A stretch of 64,000 bases of DNA from CAYJLW01 sp964370965. Lineage in GTDB: Bacteria > Actinomycetota > Acidimicrobiia > UBA2766. Shown piece by piece: positions 51,300 to 59,022 of the stretch (the stretch's first letter is position 1; each line of letters opens with the position of its first letter). The notes under the pieces were generated by a model that was not told the origin of the DNA, did no database searches, and saw only the letters and a program-made list of their open reading frames with translations. The position numbers and the translations under genes are program-made. The DNA is taken from contig CAYJLW010000012.1 in the NCBI GenBank assembly GCA_964370965.1, positions 1 through 64,000 on the forward strand, written 5' to 3'.

Positions 51300-51330
51300 G
51301 GAAGGGGGCGAGAGGACCGAGTTCCGGCTG

Positions 51331-53082
51331 TCAGTTGGCGGCGTCCTGCGCCGCGACCTCGGAGAAGGCGAGGGAGTGCACGGGGTCGACGGTGACGTCG
51401 AAGGCGAAGACGGCGCCGCCTCCCGGGGCGTTTTCGACGTGGATGTGGCCCCCGTGGGCCTCCACGATCCCCTTGCAGATGGAGAGGCCGAGGCCGGTGC
51501 CGACGTTGGTCTCGTCATAGGTCTGGAAGGCCTCGAAGACGCTCTCCAGGCGCTCCGGGGGGACGCCGGGTCCGTGGTCCCGCACGCGCACGTGCAGGCT
51601 CTCTCCTCTCACCACCACGCCGAGGTCGATCTCGCTGTCGGCGGGGGCGAACTTCGCCGCGTTCTCGAGGAGGTTGCGCAGCACCTGGGCGAGGCGGTCC
51701 GGGTCGGCGAGGAAGGGAGCCGAAGCATCCCCGTCAATCGACGTGACGAGGTTCTGTCCCCGACGGATGAGGACGAACGCCTCCTCGACGTCGGAGACGA
51801 CGGACCCCGCGGTCGTCTCCCGCCTCCGGAGCTCGAACGCCCCCCTCTCCATGGCGTTCTGGTCCCGCACGTCCTCGATGAGCCCCCGCAGGCGGGCCGA
51901 GCCCCGGAGGATGCTCTGGGCCAGGTCGATGCGCATCTCGTCGTCGAGGGTGTCGTAGTTGAGCACCAGGGTCTGGGCGAATCCGCTCACGACCGTGAGC
52001 GGGGTGCGCATCTCGTGGTTCACCATCTGGGAGAAGCGTTCGCGCACCTCGGTGCGGCGGCGGTACTCCTCCAGCTCGGATGCCGTGGCCAGGACACGGC
52101 CGGCCAACTCCTCGTTCTGGTGGGCGAGCTCGCCCATCAGGGAGTCGCGCTGCGTGCGGGTGCGGGAGAGCTCGGCCCCGAGGCCTGACGCGAGACGTCC
52201 GGCGGCGACTGCCAGCCACAGGAACCCGAGGGCGAGGATCCATCCGGGGGTCTCCGGGACGAAGGCGGCGAGGAGGACGACGGGGGAGAGCAGGAGGATG
52301 ACGGTGACGTACGTGGCGAGCACCCTCACGCGGCCGGTGAGGGGCCGGGGGGCGCGCAGGGGCATGCGGGTGGCGACGATGACGAGGGCGGCGCCCAGGG
52401 CGCCCAGGACGAACCAGACGCGCCCCTCGACGCCGGTGGCGAGGGCGACGAGGTCCCGGCTCACGAGTGTGAGTCCGGAGATGACCAGGAGGAGTCTGTA
52501 GCCGACGAGGCGGCCGCTCACGAGGACGAGGACGACGACGCCCACAGAGATGCACACGTCCGCCACGACGCGGAAGATGGCCAGGACCCGCGTGCCCGAG
52601 CTCGCGTGCGTCAGGGCCGGGAGGACGAAGGCCGTGGCCAGTGTGGCGTAGGCGACGGTCACGACCAGGGCGTCACCGAGGTGGCGGGGCCGGTGCCGGA
52701 CGCGTTCGGCCACCAGGGCGCACCAGCAGACGGCCGTAGGGACAAGGGCGGCCGACGAGAGGACGAGAGGCAGGGTGGCGTGGCGGGCGAGGACGTCCGC
52801 GAGGTCCCCGGTCCCGCGGGCGACGAGGAACGAAGCGACGTCTCCAGCGGCGACCAACGCCCAGGCGAGCCCCATGGCGCGCCAGATCCAGCGCCTCTTG
52901 CGGGTATGGCTGCTCTTGCGGTCGGCGAGGACGGCGGCGACGCAGGCCAGCAGCGCTGCCCACGCACGCCCCACGAGGACGCCCCCCTCCCCACCGAGGA
53001 GCGCGAACGGGAGCGCGGCGAGACCCACGAGGGCGCCGAGACCCAGGGCAGCGGGGGTGCGGAGGCCGCGTTCGGTGTCCAT
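51331..53082 (-). CDS. Membrane histidine kinase, orphan
   Basis: 583 residues, ATG at 53082 with AGGAGG three bases away. About eight transmembrane segments (10-310) as the sensor, a coiled-coil (about 320-350), HisKA with the phosphorylated His in NHEMRTP (about 356) and HATPase_c with NLLENAAKF, DHGPGVP and GTGLGLS. Complete and cytoplasm-facing kinase. No response regulator gene is next to it, so the partner is encoded elsewhere. Convergent with the metal ATPase and divergent from the small secreted protein. Confidence 0.88.
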   Translation of the reverse strand: MDTERGLRTPAALGLGALVGLAALPFALLGGEGGVLVGRAWAALLACVAAVLADRKSSHTRKRRWIWRAMGLAWALVAAGDVASFLVARGTGDLADVLARHATLPLVLSSAALVPTAVCWCALVAERVRHRPRHLGDALVVTVAYATLATAFVLPALTHASSGTRVLAIFRVVADVCISVGVVVLVLVSGRLVGYRLLLVISGLTLVSRDLVALATGVEGRVWFVLGALGAALVIVATRMPLRAPRPLTGRVRVLATYVTVILLLSPVVLLAAFVPETPGWILALGFLWLAVAAGRLASGLGAELSRTRTQRDSLMGELAHQNEELAGRVLATASELEEYRRRTEVRERFSQMVNHEMRTPLTVVSGFAQTLVLNYDTLDDEMRIDLAQSILRGSARLRGLIEDVRDQNAMERGAFELRRRETTAGSVVSDVEEAFVLIRRGQNLVTSIDGDASAPFLADPDRLAQVLRNLLENAAKFAPADSEIDLGVVVRGESLHVRVRDHGPGVPPERLESVFEAFQTYDETNVGTGLGLSICKGIVEAHGGHIHVENAPGGGAVFAFDVTVDPVHSLAFSEVAAQDAAN

Positions 53083-53253
53083 GTCCTCCTGCGCTGATCG
53101 GCACCGAGGGGCGTCAGTTGAGGGGTGGAGCGGGGTCGCCCCTCTGTGCGCTGAGCGTTCCGCAGGCTTAACACACCTCGAACGTGCGTCGAAGAACGGC
53201 CGAACCTGGTGTCCCGATGATGTCCCCTGTAAGCGCACCACACAGGAGGGAAC

Positions 53254-53769
53254 ATGAAGTTCAAGCGCATCCTTGCCACCGTCACGGTCGGCGCCGCGCT
53301 CATGGGCGCCATGGTCGTCACCGGCAGCCCGGCGTCGGCGCGGCGCGCCCGCTGCCGGCTGGAGCAGTGGCCGGCGAACGTCCAGGGCGACCCCATGAAC
53401 ACGGCCGGAGCGCCGGCCGCTGCGTACCTCACGCACAATGGCAACGGGTGGGCGCTGCGGGTGACGCACCCCGGGGCCGACAAGATCGTGGTCACGGGCG
53501 AGATCATCGCCAGTGGCCGGATCTACGGCGTCGCCCGGGCCACGGAAGCTCGTGACAACGTGAAGGTCACGCGTCGGGGCAAGCGGATCAACTTCCGCCT
53601 CTTCAACTACGGCCGGATCGACGGGATCAACTTCCGGACCCGCTGCTCGGAGAAGATCGCCGTGCGGCTATTCCTGAACGGCGCCCCGATGCCCGCCGAC
53701 CAGGTGTACATCGGTGCCGACCAACACCACCCGGCCAGTGTGCCGTTCGACGTCGTGCGAGGCACCTGA
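53254..53769 (+). CDS. Small secreted protein of unknown function
   Basis: 171 residues, ATG with AGGAGG seven bases upstream. Signal peptide 1 to about 29 ending ASA-RR. Mature part is basic, beta-like, with two Cys (RARCRLEQ, about 34; RTRCSEK, about 131) that could form a disulfide. No family recognised. Divergent from the histidine kinase across 171 bases, so the pair may share regulation. Confidence 0.7.
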   Translation: MKFKRILATVTVGAALMGAMVVTGSPASARRARCRLEQWPANVQGDPMNTAGAPAAAYLTHNGNGWALRVTHPGADKIVVTGEIIASGRIYGVARATEARDNVKVTRRGKRINFRLFNYGRIDGINFRTRCSEKIAVRLFLNGAPMPADQVYIGADQHHPASVPFDVVRGT

Positions 53770-54059
53770 GGGATCCAAGTCCGCTCCCAGCGCCCAGGAC
53801 CGGGGCCCCCCCCGCCGCGGGGGGCCCCGGGCCGCGGGGGGGGGGTGGGGTTTGGGGGGGGGGGGGGGTGGCGAATCGCCCGAACAGGCNNNNNNNNNNG
53901 CGCCCCCTTGTGGCTCCCACCCCGCCCCCCCCGCCCCCGCCCGGGCCCCCCCCCCCCGGGGGGGGCCCCGGTCCCGCGTCGGTCGTATGCGTTTTGGGGG
54001 CATGGTCGGAGTCCCTTCCTGCTTCAGGTTCGGCGTGCCTGGGGCGATAGAGTCGCGGG
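53770..54059. other. Intergenic region with 10-N gap and homopolymers
   Basis: No gene supported. N at 53890-53899 with G and C runs on both sides (about 53808-53970), matching the other 10-N gaps. A -10 for moaDE lies at its end. Confidence 0.8.
54048..54053 (+). promoter_or_regulatory. Candidate -10 (TAGAGT) for leaderless moaDE transcript
   Basis: TAGAGT ends 6 bases before the moaDE ATG; no Shine-Dalgarno. Confidence 0.45.
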
Positions 54060-54758
54060 ATGCAGATCGAGGTGTTGCTCTTCGCCGGAGCCGCCGACGC
54101 CGCGGGCACGCGCCGCCTCAGCAGGGACCTTCCCGAGGGCTCCTCCGTGGGCGACCTCGCCGCCGTTCTCGCCGAGCACGCGGGACTGGCCGGCTACCTG
54201 GACTCCGCGGCGTGGGCCGTGAACGAGGAGTACGCCAAGGCCGACGCCGCACTCGCCGACGGTGACGTCGTGGCCCTGATTCCCCCCGTGAGCGGGGGCG
54301 CGGGACACCTCACCACCGCTCCCATCGATGCCGGGGACCTCCTTGGCGCCGTCGCGGACGGAGACCACGGGGGCACCACCCTCTTCCTCGGAACGGTCCG
54401 CGGGCACACCGACGGTGCTGTCACGGTGTCCATCGACTACGAGGCGTACGGGCCCATGGCGGACAAGGAGATCGGCAACGTCCTCGCCGAGGCCGCCGCC
54501 CGCTGGCCCGACGCGCGCCTCGCAGTCGCCCACCGGCTCGGCCGCCTCGACGTCGGCGAGGTGAGCGTGGCCGTGGCCGCCTCGGCGCCGCACCGCAAGG
54601 AGGCCTTCGCGGCGTCGCGTTTCGTCATCGACGGCATCAAGGCCACCGTGCCGATCTGGAAGAAGGAGTACGCCCCCGACGGCAGCGGCGAGTGGGTGCA
54701 CTGCGCCCACGACGACAACCACCACGCGGGGCACGTCCACGAGGAGGCGACCCCCTGA
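54060..54758 (+). CDS. MoaD-MoaE fusion, molybdopterin synthase
   Basis: 232 residues, ATG. Residues 1-80 are MoaD (ubiquitin-like sulfur carrier) ending at Gly79-Gly80 (PPVSGG); residues 85-232 are MoaE (LFLGTVRGHTDG, IDYEAYGPMADKEI, VAHRLGRLDVGE, KATVPIWKKEYA). Sulfur transfer needs a free C-terminal Gly-Gly on MoaD, but here it is buried. In M. tuberculosis a like fusion, MoaX, is cleaved after this Gly-Gly, so processing is expected here too. The tail is His-rich (HCAHDDNHHAGHVHEE). Coupled to moaC. Confidence 0.9.
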   Translation: MQIEVLLFAGAADAAGTRRLSRDLPEGSSVGDLAAVLAEHAGLAGYLDSAAWAVNEEYAKADAALADGDVVALIPPVSGGAGHLTTAPIDAGDLLGAVADGDHGGTTLFLGTVRGHTDGAVTVSIDYEAYGPMADKEIGNVLAEAAARWPDARLAVAHRLGRLDVGEVSVAVAASAPHRKEAFAASRFVIDGIKATVPIWKKEYAPDGSGEWVHCAHDDNHHAGHVHEEATP

Positions 54759-55240
54759 GCCGCGAGCTCTCCCACCTCGACGAATCCGGGGCCGCCCGTA
54801 TGGTCGACGTCGCCGCCAAGGCCGAGACGCACCGCCGGGCCGTCGCCCGGGGTCGCGTCCTCATGGCGGCCGAGACCCTCGCCCTCATCACCGCCGGCGA
54901 GGTGCCCAAAGGCGACGTCCTCGCCGCCGCCCGCATCGCCGGGATCGTCGCCGCCAAGGAGACCGGCCGTCTCATCCCGCTCTGCCACCCCCTCCCGCTC
55001 ACGTCGGTCGCCGTCGACGTCGTCGCGGACCCGACGGGTCCCGCCCTCGACATCGAGGCGGCAGCCGAGACGGTCGGGCGCACGGGCGTCGAGATGGAGG
55101 CCCTCACCGCCGTGAGCGTGGCGGCGCTCACCGTCTACGACATGTGCAAGGCCGCCGACCGCGGGATGCGCATCACGGACATCCGCCTCGTCGAGAAGTC
55201 CGGGGGCCGCAGCGGTCATTGGAGTACCGCCGAGGCCTGA
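54755..55240 (+). CDS. moaC: Cyclic pyranopterin monophosphate synthase MoaC, CTG start
   Basis: 161 residues if it starts at the CTG at 54755, which overlaps the moaDE stop (CTGA) and has GAGGAGG seven bases upstream. This gives the standard MoaC length and keeps the conserved SHLDESGAARMVDV start. The only usual codons are a GTG at 54692, deep in moaDE, or an ATG at 54800, which would remove conserved residues. Motifs LIPLCHPLPLT and the KaaDRGM-type catalytic segment (CKAADRGMRITD) are intact. Second step of molybdenum cofactor synthesis, before MoaDE. Confidence 0.88.
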   Translation: MSRELSHLDESGAARMVDVAAKAETHRRAVARGRVLMAAETLALITAGEVPKGDVLAAARIAGIVAAKETGRLIPLCHPLPLTSVAVDVVADPTGPALDIEAAAETVGRTGVEMEALTAVSVAALTVYDMCKAADRGMRITDIRLVEKSGGRSGHWSTAEA

Positions 55241-55385
55241 CCGCCGTCACATTGCCTCGCGCCTGGCGGCGCTCCGCATGCCGGGGCCCCGGTCGTCGGA
55301 GCCGCCGCCGCTCGTGCCGCCTGGCAAGCGAGGTGACGGGGTTCGGCTCCGGTCGCGGGCCGTCCGGAACCGGAGGGGCCGCTGC

Positions 55386-56369
55386 TCACCAGCCGCGGAG
55401 ATCCACGTCCCAGACGTCCACCACCTCGCCGCCGGACACGACGTGCATGCGGTCGTGGTAGGCGACCGTAGGATCGACGTGCGCGGGCCAGAGCGACACC
55501 CGTTCCCCGACCCGCACCGGTGCGTCCGGGGCGAACGTGGTGTGCTCGTCAGAGACGATCCAGACGCCGGCGCCGTCGATCACGGGGTTGCCGTGATCCA
55601 TGCCCAAGGCCTTGAGTCCGCAGTCGGCCACGGCGTAGCCGGCGCTCACGGAGATCACGGTCGCCTCCAGACGGAGAGCCTGGCGGAAGGGCGTCCCCAT
55701 GGCGGCGAAGGCCGTGTCCATCAGGGCGTAGGAGCCCGCCTGGATCTCGGTGGCCCACGGGTTCATGTCGAAAGTCACCGTCGCCCCCGCCGAGATCACG
55801 TCACCGCCCACGTCGGCCTGGGCGCCGAGGAGGAGCATCATGGCGTCCTCCGTGAGGCGCGCCCTCTCCGGGCGATCCGCGACGACCGTGACGTGGCCTT
55901 CGTAGCCCATCACGCCCCGGACGTCGAGACCCCGGCCACGGGCGTATTCCGCCAGGCGACCGGCGTCCCCCGGAGCGCAACCGCAGCGGGGCAGGCCCAC
56001 GTTCACGTCCACGAGCACCTCGCGGACCCCGCCGGCGACGGCGGCGGCGACGGTCTCGGCGGAGTCCACGGCGACGGTCACGCGGGCGTCGAGAGCCCCG
56101 AGGCGGCGGGCGTCGAGCACCTCGTTGGCGAGCAGGAGGTCGTCGCCGAGGCCGGCGGCGGCGAGACCTTCCATCTCGCGGATCGTGGCGCACGTGAAGG
56201 CGGTGTGGCCGAGGTCGGCCTGGCGGCGGGCGAGGGCGGTGCACTTGTGCGCCTTCACGTGCGGGCGGAGGCGGTGACCGGGGAGGACGGCCGCCATCGA
56301 GGACAGATTGCGGTCCAGGGTGTCGGCATCGACGACCAGCGCAGGTGTGGGAAGCTCCGGGATCCTCAC
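55386..56369 (-). CDS. D-threonine aldolase-like PLP enzyme (alanine racemase N-domain fold)
   Basis: 327 residues, GTG at 56369. Fold-type III PLP enzyme: LPTPALVVDADTL, PLP Lys in RPHVKAHK (about 40), a TIM barrel and a C-terminal beta-domain with PAHVDPT. In D-threonine aldolases a His and Asp at this point bind the divalent metal; D-serine dehydratases have His and Cys. His-x-Asp here favours aldolase. Splits D-threonine or D-3-hydroxyamino acids to glycine and an aldehyde. GTGA overlap with the channel gene; the aldehyde dehydrogenase in the same operon could take the aldehyde. Confidence 0.75.
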   Translation of the reverse strand: MRIPELPTPALVVDADTLDRNLSSMAAVLPGHRLRPHVKAHKCTALARRQADLGHTAFTCATIREMEGLAAAGLGDDLLLANEVLDARRLGALDARVTVAVDSAETVAAAVAGGVREVLVDVNVGLPRCGCAPGDAGRLAEYARGRGLDVRGVMGYEGHVTVVADRPERARLTEDAMMLLLGAQADVGGDVISAGATVTFDMNPWATEIQAGSYALMDTAFAAMGTPFRQALRLEATVISVSAGYAVADCGLKALGMDHGNPVIDGAGVWIVSDEHTTFAPDAPVRVGERVSLWPAHVDPTVAYHDRMHVVSGGEVVDVWDVDLRGW

Positions 56370-57391
56370 CCGGTGGTCTCCGAGAGCTTCGCCAGCTCCT
56401 CGAGCTCCTCAGCGAGGCCGAAGGCGACGAGGAAGTCACCGGGGGCAACCGGGCCGTCGAGTTCGTGGTAGCGGTGGATGCGGTCGTCGCGCCGGAGGCC
56501 CACGAAGGTGACCCCCGCCTGGTGGCGGGCGATGTCGGCGATCGTGCGCCCGGCGAGACGGGAGCCGGGCAGCACCTCGATCTCTGCCGAGCGGAGTCCC
56601 AGGCGGGGGAGCTCGTGGAGCTCGATCACGCCGGGGCGAAGGGCGGAGGCGGCGAGGGACTGCCCGAACGCCTCGTACGGGGAGAGAGCGGCGTCGGCTC
56701 CGGCGCGGCTGAGGCGGTCGGTCCAGTCGGGGTCGTTGATGCGCGTGACGATGCGCAGCTCTGGGGCCAAGGCCCGGGCGGTGAGGACGATGACGAGATT
56801 CGTGGCGTCGGCGTCTGCGGCGGCGACCAGAGCAGCGGCCCGGTCGAGGCCGGAGTCGAGGAGGAAGGCCTCGTTGGTGGCGTCCCCGCACGCGAAGTGC
56901 ACGCCGGCGCCCAGGGCCCCGGCCTCGCAGGCGACGTCCTTGTCGAGGACGAGGCAGGGCAGGTCGAGGCGGGCCAACTCGCGCACCACGGCCTGGCCCA
57001 CACGGCCGAAACCGACGACGATGACGTGGTCCGACAAGCGGTCGATCATGCGCTGGCGCCTCCGATCCCGCAGGAGCGTACCGATCTCGCCCGACACGAA
57101 GAGCTCCGAGAGCACGGCCACCGTGTAGACCACGACCGCGAAGCCGAGGCCCACGATGGCGATGGTGAGGATGCGGCCGCCTGCGTCGAGCGGCTGCACC
57201 TCCCGGAAGCCGATCGTGGCGAGTGTGATCACCGTCATGTAGAGGGCGTCGAGGAAGCCGAAGCCCTCCATCAGCATGTACGCGGCCGTGGCGGCGGCGA
57301 CGAGGACGGCCGTGGCGAGAATCGGCCACCGCAGTCGCGCGATCAGAACACTCCCGACGGGCGAAGTCCGGCGGGGCCGTCTGGAGGGCAC
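56366..57391 (-). CDS. Two-TM potassium channel with TrkA-N/TrkA-C (RCK) domains
   Basis: 341 residues from the GTG at 57391 (GGGGG upstream). Two transmembrane helices flank a pore loop TVITLATIGFREVQPLD, so the selectivity filter reads TIGFR rather than TVGYG. Then RCK: HVIVVGFGRVGQAVVREL (Rossmann, about 120) with GDATNEAFLLDSG, and a TrkA-C domain at the end. MthK-like ligand-gated K+ channel by architecture; ion selectivity is uncertain because of the filter. Starts 8 bases after the aldehyde dehydrogenase stop. Confidence 0.85.
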   Translation of the reverse strand: MPSRRPRRTSPVGSVLIARLRWPILATAVLVAAATAAYMLMEGFGFLDALYMTVITLATIGFREVQPLDAGGRILTIAIVGLGFAVVVYTVAVLSELFVSGEIGTLLRDRRRQRMIDRLSDHVIVVGFGRVGQAVVRELARLDLPCLVLDKDVACEAGALGAGVHFACGDATNEAFLLDSGLDRAAALVAAADADATNLVIVLTARALAPELRIVTRINDPDWTDRLSRAGADAALSPYEAFGQSLAASALRPGVIELHELPRLGLRSAEIEVLPGSRLAGRTIADIARHQAGVTFVGLRRDDRIHRYHELDGPVAPGDFLVAFGLAEELEELAKLSETTG

Positions 57392-57399
57392 TGCCCCCG

Positions 57400-58944
57400 C
57401 TACCGGCCGAGCAGTGAGCGGACCTTGCCGGGGAGCCCTTCGCGGTACACGGCGCCGATGAGGCGGGCGCCCATGTCGAAGGCGCCCTTCGGGTACGGGA
57501 ACCACATCGGTTCCCGTTTCAGGCCGAGGCGGTCCTCGAGCATCGACTTCACGCGTACGAACTCGAGGATGCCTTCGACGCCGTGGACGCGGCCGAAGCC
57601 GGACTCCTTCACCCCACCGAAGGGCAGGGTGGCGATCCCGTAGCCGATCATCGTGTCGTTGATGAGGACGTTGCCCGTGCGGAGACGCTGCGCGAGGAGT
57701 TCCCCCTTGGCCTTCGACGACGTCCACACGGTCGCCGTGAGGCCGTAGCGGCTGTCGTTCGCGAGACGCACGGCCTCGTCTTCGTCCTTGACCTTCATGA
57801 TGGGCAGGACCGGCCCGAAGGTCTCCTCCCGCATGATCTCCATCGAATGGTCGCAGTCGGAGAGCACGGTGGGCTCGAAGAAGTCACCGGGGAGGTCTTC
57901 GCGGGATGCCCCGCCCGTGAGGATCTTGGCGCCCTTGGCCCGGGCGTCGGCCACGTGTCGCTCGACGATCGGGATCTGGGCGGGAAAGATCATCGCCCCC
58001 ACGTCGATCGGGTTCTCGTCGGACTCGACGCCTTGGCGGAGCTTGCGGGTCTTGTCCACGACCTTCGCGACGAACTCGTCGTAGACGGATTCCGGGACGT
58101 AGACCCGCTCCGTGGACATGCAGACCTGGCCGGAGTTCGTGAAGGCTCCCCACACGGCGCCGTTCGCCGCCCGTTCCAAGTCGGCGTCTGCGCACACGAC
58201 CATCGGGTCCTTGCCGCCCAGCTCCATGACGACCGGAGTGAGGGTCTCGGCGGCGGCGGCCATGATCTTCTTGCCCGTGGACGTGGCGCCCGTGAAGGCG
58301 ATCTTGTCCACCCCGGCGCGTACGAGGGCGGCGCCCGTTTCCCCGGCGCCTTGGACGACCTGGAGGACGTCGGGGTGGACGTCGGCGGTTTCGAACACCT
58401 CCGCCACGATCTCGCCCACGAGGGGGGTGACCTCGCTCGGCTTCAGGACCACGGTGTTGCCGGCCGCGAGGGCAGTGAGCAGCGGCGCCATCGTGAGCGT
58501 GAAGGGGAAGTTCCAGGGGGAGATGACGCCGACCACGCCGTAGGGCTCGTAGACCTTCCAGGCCCGCTTGGTCTTCAGGAGGCCGGTGTCGACGGACTTC
58601 GGCGCCAGCACGCGGGGCGCTTCCCGCCGGAGCGCCTTGAGGAGCTCGCAGGACGCGAACACCTCGCTCAGGAGCGCCTCGAGGCGGGGCTTGCCCGTTT
58701 CCGCGGCGATGCGCTCCGCGACGCTGCCTGCTTCGGCGGCGAGGACGCTCTGCACCCGACCGAGCTGGCGGGCGCGTTCTCGGGGCCCCAGGGTCGACCA
58801 GGTCTCGAACGCCTTGCGGGCCCGCTGGACGGCCTCGCGCACTTCGGCCTCGTCGTTGACGCGCACGCTGCCGATCACCTCGCCGGTGGCCGGATTTCGG
58901 GACTCGATGACGTTGGAGCGTGACGTGCGGGAAGTCGTGGTCAT
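57400..58944 (-). CDS. NAD(P)-dependent aldehyde dehydrogenase
   Basis: 514 residues, ATG at 58944. ALDH superfamily, succinate-semialdehyde/long-chain aldehyde class by general look. GVVGVISPWNFPFTL, catalytic Glu in VMELGGKDP, catalytic Cys in NSGQVCMSTERVYVP, EETFGPVLPI and GGVKESGFGR. The C-terminal 40 residues extend beyond a standard ALDH with a hydrophobic/amphipathic end. First gene of aldh-channel-PLP enzyme. Substrate open; an aldehyde from the aldolase is one option. Confidence 0.88.
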   Translation of the reverse strand: MTTTSRTSRSNVIESRNPATGEVIGSVRVNDEAEVREAVQRARKAFETWSTLGPRERARQLGRVQSVLAAEAGSVAERIAAETGKPRLEALLSEVFASCELLKALRREAPRVLAPKSVDTGLLKTKRAWKVYEPYGVVGVISPWNFPFTLTMAPLLTALAAGNTVVLKPSEVTPLVGEIVAEVFETADVHPDVLQVVQGAGETGAALVRAGVDKIAFTGATSTGKKIMAAAAETLTPVVMELGGKDPMVVCADADLERAANGAVWGAFTNSGQVCMSTERVYVPESVYDEFVAKVVDKTRKLRQGVESDENPIDVGAMIFPAQIPIVERHVADARAKGAKILTGGASREDLPGDFFEPTVLSDCDHSMEIMREETFGPVLPIMKVKDEDEAVRLANDSRYGLTATVWTSSKAKGELLAQRLRTGNVLINDTMIGYGIATLPFGGVKESGFGRVHGVEGILEFVRVKSMLEDRLGLKREPMWFPYPKGAFDMGARLIGAVYREGLPGKVRSLLGR

Positions 58945-59022
58945 GGGAAGGCCCCCTGGAGTGAAACCGAGGTCCCGATGCTACCCCGGGGTGCGCGGAG
59001 CGGAGTCGTGGCGGCGGACCCT

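Noticed and set aside
54692..55240. GTG start at 54692 for moaC
   Set aside because: Would overlap moaDE by 67 bases and add about 20 non-conserved residues without a ribosome-binding site; the CTG at 54755 fits better.
55386..56369. Alanine racemase
   Set aside because: Only the PLP-binding N-domain fold is shared; the C-terminal PAHVDPT metal site is that of D-threonine aldolase/D-serine dehydratase enzymes.
58978..59022. Terminator between the STAND regulator and the aldehyde dehydrogenase
   Set aside because: No stem of useful length found in the 78-base spacer, so co-transcription remains possible.
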